Shown here: positions 40,706 through 44,490 of the stretch, in pieces
Layout: each line of letters starts with the position of its first letter
How positions within the stretch are numbered: position 1 is the first letter of the stretch
Assembly: GCA_009774465.1 (NCBI GenBank)
Contig: VSNT01000015.1
Coordinates: 1 to 44,490, forward strand
Length of the DNA: 44,490 nt
From: Lachnospiraceae bacterium
GTDB lineage: Bacteria; Bacillota_A; Clostridia; Lachnospirales; Lachnospiraceae
Direction of reading: 5' to 3'
Notes under the pieces: generated by a model
Told to the model about the DNA's origin: nothing
The model's input: only the letters and a program-made list of their open reading frames with translations
Database searches by the model: none
Translations under genes and position numbers: made by a program

Positions 40706-41182
40706 ATGTTAAGACCAAGTATTTATGGAGAAAATTTATTTGATGATTTATTTGACGGATTTTTTGATTTTCCCGTATTCGATGATAAAGCAATACGGAA
40801 AGCGCAGAGAGAATTGTATGGACGTCATGGGGAAAATATGATGAAAACTGATGTGCAGGAGCATGACGGGTATTACGAAGTAGACATTGATCTGCCTGGA
40901 TTTAAGAAAGAAGAACTGTCATTGGAATTAAGGGATGGTTCTTTGACTATTACCGCTGCAAAGGGGATTGACAGAGAAGAAAGAGAGACAGAACATGGCA
41001 AGTTTGTACGCAAAGAACGTTATGCCGGAAGCATGAGCAGATCTTTCTATATAGGAGATAATGTAAAAGAGGAAGATATCCATGCAAAATATGAAAATGG
41101 CGTATTGAGGCTTACTGTTCCCAAACCGGAAAGTGAACAGGTAAAAGTGCCTGAGAAGAAATATATTGCTATTGAAGGATAA
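40706..41182 (+). CDS. Hsp20/alpha-crystallin small heat-shock protein
   Basis: This is a 158-residue ATP-independent chaperone that holds unfolding proteins. The alpha-crystallin domain runs from about residue 45 to 140 with DVQEHDGYYEVDIDLPGFKKE (partly quoted) and the signature YENGVLRLTVPK. The C-terminal YIAIEG provides the I-x-I motif used in oligomer assembly. The N-terminal arm is Phe/Asp-rich. SD AAAAGGAG precedes ATG 40706. It has its own promoter with a palindrome over the -10 box, and its own terminator. Confidence 0.96.
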   Translation: MLRPSIYGENLFDDLFDGFFDFPVFDDKAIRKAQRELYGRHGENMMKTDVQEHDGYYEVDIDLPGFKKEELSLELRDGSLTITAAKGIDREERETEHGKFVRKERYAGSMSRSFYIGDNVKEEDIHAKYENGVLRLTVPKPESEQVKVPEKKYIAIEG

Positions 41183-41196
41183 TGGATATTATTTGT

Positions 41197-41237
41197 GGAC
41201 AGAGTTAGGAGGAATCTTAACTTCTGTCCTTTTTTTG
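41197..41237 (+). terminator. Terminator after hsp20
   Basis: GGACAGA (41197-41203) pairs with TCTGTCC (41223-41229), extended inside by GTTA/TAAC, followed by a run of eight T residues. Confidence 0.9.
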
Positions 41238-41345
41238 TAGACATAATAACATTGTTGTGTGTACAATACCGATAGAGTGTCTGGGTACATTTAAAAGGAT
41301 AAGCAGACGAATTATTTGACAGATGAAAGGGCATAAGGTTGAAAA

Positions 41346-41957
41346 ATGAGCAAGATGAAAGAAAAGATGCATACCGGAGAGCTTTATCTGCCGGGGGATG
41401 AAGAAATTATGAGGGAGCAGGTGGTTTATCAGGATAAGCTGTGCGACTACAACAGGACCAAGCCTTCGGAAGCGGAAAAGAGAATGGAAATGTTAAAGGA
41501 TATGCTTGGTGACTGTGGGGAAGGGGTATATATTGAGGCGCCTTTTTATGCAAATTTTGGAGGTCACCATTGTCATTTTGGAAATATGGTTTACGCCAAT
41601 TACCATTTAACCTGTGTAGACGATACGCATATTTATATTGGAGATTATACCATGCTTGGGCCAAATGTGACGATTGCAACTGCCGGACATCCCATCCTGC
41701 CACAGCTTCGCGAGCAGGTATATCAATATAATATGCCTGTACATATCGGCAGAAACTGCTGGATTGGGGCTGGTGCTGTGATTATGCCGGGCGTCACCAT
41801 AGGAGACAATACGGTAATAGGCGCAGGGAGTGTGGTAACCAGGGATATTCCCGCAAATGTTGTTGCAGTTGGAAATCCCTGCAGGGTAATGCGCGAAATT
41901 GGTGAACATGACAGGGAATACTATTACAAAGACAGAAAAATTGATGTAAAAATATAG
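41346..41957 (+). CDS. Maltose/galactoside-type O-acetyltransferase (left-handed beta-helix)
   Basis: This 203-residue trimeric acetyl-CoA-dependent sugar acetyltransferase starts with the Mac domain (MKEKMHTGELYLPGDEEIM-like helix) and continues with hexapeptide repeats. The catalytic His is in TAGHPI near residue 118. Conserved end motifs are GRNCWIGAGAVIMPGVTIG, GAGSVVTRDIP and VGNPCRVMR. Physiological substrates of this family are often uncertain. A start at ATG 41346 has AAGG upstream. It lies 32 bp before the response regulator and could be co-transcribed. Confidence 0.94.
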   Translation: MSKMKEKMHTGELYLPGDEEIMREQVVYQDKLCDYNRTKPSEAEKRMEMLKDMLGDCGEGVYIEAPFYANFGGHHCHFGNMVYANYHLTCVDDTHIYIGDYTMLGPNVTIATAGHPILPQLREQVYQYNMPVHIGRNCWIGAGAVIMPGVTIGDNTVIGAGSVVTRDIPANVVAVGNPCRVMREIGEHDREYYYKDRKIDVKI

Positions 41958-41989
41958 ATGGTCAATTATTTAAAAGAGGTAATTGAAGA

Positions 41990-42655
41990 ATGCAGAAAAT
42001 AATGATAATAGAGGATGATCCGGTTATTCGGGAGGAACTGGCGCTTTTGCTTAAAAATGAAGGTTATCATCCATTATCGCCCTCAGATTTTACGGATATT
42101 CCCAGGCAGGCACAAAGGGAACATCCGGATTTGATTTTACTGGATATTGGATTGCCTGGTAAAGATGGCTTTTCTTTATGCGTCAGTCTGAAAAGTTCCG
42201 TAAAAGCTCCGGTTATCTTTGTCACCAGTCGTGACAGCGGCATGGATGAGGTGAGGGCGCTCAGTTTAGGTGGAGATGATTATATTACAAAGCCCTATAA
42301 TATTCCTGTACTGCTGGCGAGAATTAAGGCTGTTCTACGCAGAGGAGCAAGGGGAGGTGAACCTGACATCATAGAGGCGGCAGGTCTTCGTCTTGACCTG
42401 ACCAGAGGAACTGTATCTACAGAAATAAAAACGGTGATGCTGACACGCAACGAGCTGCAGATTTTAGCCTGCCTTATGCAGTGTGCTGGGGAAATTGTTT
42501 CCCGCGTTGATTTAATGGAAAATTTGTGGGACAGCCAGATTTATATTGATGATAATACCCTTAGCGTCAATGTAACCCGTCTTCGGGGAAAGCTTGCCAA
42601 GCTGGGGATGGCAGATTTGATTAAAACACGCCGGGGGATGGGATATCAGTTATGA
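41990..42655 (+). CDS. OmpR/PhoB-family response regulator, Bce-type
   Basis: This 221-residue regulator has a receiver domain with the acidic pair IIEDDP, the phosphoacceptor Asp of LILLDIGLPGKDGF near residue 52, and the Lys of YITKPY. A winged-helix DNA-binding domain follows with SVNVTRLRGKL and KTRRGMGYQL. Together with the small kinase and the ABC ATPase downstream it fits the BceRS-BceAB class that senses cell-wall-active peptides. Its stop overlaps the kinase start (ATGA). Confidence 0.95.
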   Translation: MQKIMIIEDDPVIREELALLLKNEGYHPLSPSDFTDIPRQAQREHPDLILLDIGLPGKDGFSLCVSLKSSVKAPVIFVTSRDSGMDEVRALSLGGDDYITKPYNIPVLLARIKAVLRRGARGGEPDIIEAAGLRLDLTRGTVSTEIKTVMLTRNELQILACLMQCAGEIVSRVDLMENLWDSQIYIDDNTLSVNVTRLRGKLAKLGMADLIKTRRGMGYQL

Positions 42656-43662
42656 CAATAGTGGAATTTTTATCGGACCGTCTGGAGCGCCTTGTTCTTC
42701 AAACGGTTTTTGCAGGGGCAGCAGCATTGTTTTTACTGCTTACCGGCACACAGCCAGGAATCGTTATTCTCTTGGGAATTGGATGGTTTACAGTATCGTT
42801 TTGGATGCTGGGGGTGGATTTTTTGCGTCAAAAAGCCCGTTTAAGAGAACTGGAAAGCATTATGGAAGGGCTGGATAAAAAATATTTATTTTCGGAGTGT
42901 ATTCCCAGACCGCGAAATAATTATGAGCGAAAACAGCAGGACTTGATGAACAGAGCAGGAAGAGCAATGATCAGCGCTGTATCTGATGCCCAAGCTGCGC
43001 AGCGGGAGTATCGGGAATATGTGGAAAGCTGGGTTCATGAAGTGAAAGCGCCTATTACGGCAGTAGGACTTATTAGCCGCAGTGCTGATCGGGAAACAAG
43101 GCGGAAGCTTTCAAAGGAGCTTGCGAAAATTGAAGCGTATGTGGAGAGGGCTTTGTTTTATGCCCGGGCAGAAAGCCCGGAGAAAGATTTTATTGTCCGG
43201 GAAACCAGTTTTAAGTCAATTGTGGTACAGGCAATTGAAAATCATCGCGGTCTGCTTATGGAAAATGATGTTCGGGTGGAGACGGAAGATTTGAATCAGA
43301 AAGTTTATACTGATGAAAAATGGGCTGTCTTTATTTTGGGGCAGATCTTACAAAATGCGGTGCGTTATAGAAGTGATGATCCTGCAATTGTTTTATCGGG
43401 AAGGAGCCTGGGAAAGCGGGTACAGTTAATGGTATCGGATAACGGAATTGGAATTTTTTCTCATGAGCTGCCCCGGGTTTTTGATAAAGGATTTACGGGA
43501 AGCAACGGACGCACCCGGACAGGTGCAACAGGAATGGGACTTTATCTTAGCCGCAGGCTTGCAGAGTGTCTGGAAATAGATTTGCAGATCACATCAGAAG
43601 CTCAAAAAGGGACAAGGCTAATTCTCACTTTTCCTGCAAAAGATAATCTTACAATATTGTAA
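42652..43662 (+). CDS. Intramembrane-sensing histidine kinase, BceS-like
   Basis: This 336-residue kinase has two N-terminal membrane helices (about 17-33 and 38-58) joined by only a few residues, so it has no extracellular sensor domain. The phosphoacceptor His129 is in ESWVHEVKAPITA, the N-box is LQNAVRYRS, and the G-boxes are DNGIG and TGMGLYLSRRL. Kinases with this architecture depend on a Bce-type ABC transporter to sense peptide antibiotics. The ATG overlaps the regulator stop codon. The stop codon lies within the palindrome described next. Confidence 0.93.
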   Translation: MTIVEFLSDRLERLVLQTVFAGAAALFLLLTGTQPGIVILLGIGWFTVSFWMLGVDFLRQKARLRELESIMEGLDKKYLFSECIPRPRNNYERKQQDLMNRAGRAMISAVSDAQAAQREYREYVESWVHEVKAPITAVGLISRSADRETRRKLSKELAKIEAYVERALFYARAESPEKDFIVRETSFKSIVVQAIENHRGLLMENDVRVETEDLNQKVYTDEKWAVFILGQILQNAVRYRSDDPAIVLSGRSLGKRVQLMVSDNGIGIFSHELPRVFDKGFTGSNGRTRTGATGMGLYLSRRLAECLEIDLQITSEAQKGTRLILTFPAKDNLTIL

Positions 43663-43663
43663 G
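43648..43663. promoter_or_regulatory. Perfect 16-bp palindrome, candidate binding site for the Bce-type regulator
   Basis: CTTACAATATTGTAAG is perfectly symmetric, 73 bp before the ABC transporter start, and includes the kinase stop codon. Response regulators of Bce-like systems bind inverted repeats just upstream of their transporter operon, so the position is right. No matching site was seen upstream of the regulator gene. Confidence 0.5.
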
Positions 43664-43735
43664 AAAAGTCAATACCAATTCGATACAAGTATTTTTGCTT
43701 CTGGTGTAGGATAGGGCTATAAAGGAGGCGATTAT

Positions 43736-44490
43736 ATGCTACAGGTAAAAAATATTGAAAAGTATTATGGTAATAAGAATCATGTTACCAGGGCGTTAGA
43801 ACGCGTCAGCTTTGAGGTGGCAGACGGAGAATTTATTGCCATAATGGGGGCGTCGGGCAGTGGAAAAACTACTTTGCTTAACTGCATTTCCACGATTGAT
43901 ACGGTAAGCGCCGGAGATATTTTACTGGATGGTGAAAATATTGCGGAGCTGCCGGCAGAAGAGCTGGCCAGATTCCGCCGGGAAAAGCTGGGGTTCGTAT
44001 TTCAGGATTTTAATCTGCTGGATACACTGACAATTGAAGAAAATATCGGGCTTGCTTTATCTCTTAATCACAGTAACCCCCAAAGTGTGAAAAAGAAGGT
44101 GGATGAAGTAGCGCAAAAGCTGGGAATCAGTGATGTTTTAAATAAGTTTCCCTATCAGGTTTCCGGCGGGCAGAAACAACGCACTGCCTGCGCAAGGGCA
44201 ATGGTGGCCGGACAGTCGCTGCTGCTTGCGGATGAGCCTACAGGAGCGCTTGATTCCAAATCCTCTAAAAATCTTCTGGAAATTATGACGCAGATGAACA
44301 GGGAACTGGGGGCAACGATCCTTATGGTAACCCATGATGCGTACAGCGCCAGTTATGCCGGCCGGGTGTTGTTTTTAAAGGATGGACGAATTTTTAACGA
44401 GCTTCTGCGGGGAGAGAGAAACAGAGCGGTATTTTATCATGAGATTTTGGATGTGCTTGCTTTGCTGGGGGGTGATGTAAGTGACGTTAT
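43736..44490 (+). CDS. Bce-type ABC transporter ATP-binding protein, 3'-truncated by window edge
   Basis: The ATG at 43736, preceded by AAAGGAGG, opens a frame that runs to the window end (251 codons visible). The sequence has Walker A GASGSGKTT, Q-loop FVFQDFNLL, the signature VSGGQKQR, Walker B LLLADEPTGALD and the switch His in MVTHD. It resembles BceA/MacB-like ATPases that work with a large ten-helix permease in antimicrobial peptide detoxification. The permease gene would lie beyond the edge. Linkage with the regulator-kinase pair supports the assignment. No downstream stop is visible. Confidence 0.9.
   Translation, partial: MLQVKNIEKYYGNKNHVTRALERVSFEVADGEFIAIMGASGSGKTTLLNCISTIDTVSAGDILLDGENIAELPAEELARFRREKLGFVFQDFNLLDTLTIEENIGLALSLNHSNPQSVKKKVDEVAQKLGISDVLNKFPYQVSGGQKQRTACARAMVAGQSLLLADEPTGALDSKSSKNLLEIMTQMNRELGATILMVTHDAYSASYAGRVLFLKDGRIFNELLRGERNRAVFYHEILDVLALLGGDVSDV

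Noticed and set aside
43694..43724. TTGCTT-17-TATAAA as promoter of the ABC transporter gene
   Set aside because: The -10 would overlap the SD, so the transcript would start only a few bases before the ATG and lack the SD. It is probably a chance match, and the true promoter is likely upstream.
37076..44490. Integrative element or transposon carrying the accessory block
   Set aside because: No transposase, integrase, recombinase, relaxase or clear direct target repeats are visible, so the block cannot be called mobile from this sequence. The repeat island alone is not enough.

Overview
The window looks like a chromosomal segment of a spore-forming, Gram-positive member of the Clostridia, most likely Lachnospiraceae. 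It is moderately AT-rich with strong purine-rich ribosome-binding sites. It carries the complete spoIIIA operon and spoIVB, and it keeps the conserved Firmicutes order rimP-nusA-rnpM-ylxQ-infB-rbfA-nrnA-truB-ribF, followed by rpsO-pnp. Almost every gene is on the + strand. I found no rRNA, tRNA, transposase, integrase or CRISPR array. The genus is not resolved from sequence alone.

Region 1 (1-4276) is metabolic and miscellaneous. It holds a 5'-truncated unknown protein, a small zinc-ribbon protein, a GH53 endo-galactanase without a signal peptide that overlaps a Cof-type HAD phosphatase, a small acidic protein, and a CPBP membrane protease. Region 2 (4280-16680) is the translation/transcription operon. 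It begins with a good sigma-A promoter followed by a terminator-like hairpin in the short rimP leader, which is a probable NusA-type attenuator. It continues through infB and ribF. Next come a secreted SH3-NlpC/P60 endopeptidase, whose leader has an exact WalR-type direct repeat, then rpsO and pnp. Region 3 (16680-22175) is the eight-gene spoIIIA operon behind a probable sigma-E promoter. It has an unusual 101-bp spacer between spoIIIAC and spoIIIAD.

Region 4 (22279-37075) is housekeeping: deoB, prfC, a transglutaminase-like lipoprotein, an Asp23/Gls24 protein, nusB-xseA-xseB-ispA-dxs-tlyA-nadK-argR-recN, and spoIVB. Isoprenoid precursor synthesis (dxs, ispA) is embedded in an information-processing cluster, as is usual in Firmicutes. 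In many spore formers spo0A follows spoIVB. Here it does not.

Region 5 (37076-44490) replaces it with what looks like an accessory block. It has a 25-bp-armed hairpin, a GNRA-capped hairpin and a tandem repeat built of alternating 45/46-bp units (a 91-bp dimer present twice). Then come a DUF4143 AAA ATPase, an APH(3')-like aminoglycoside phosphotransferase, and a 12-codon leader peptide with competing stems in front of a class I methyltransferase. After these are an Hsp20 with a palindrome over its -10 box, a maltose/galactoside-type O-acetyltransferase, and a Bce-type two-component system with the start of its ABC transporter. The block contains several drug-defence-like functions, each with its own promoter or leader. 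The leader peptide upstream of the methyltransferase, the repeat array and the displaced spo0A are the most promising items for follow-up.
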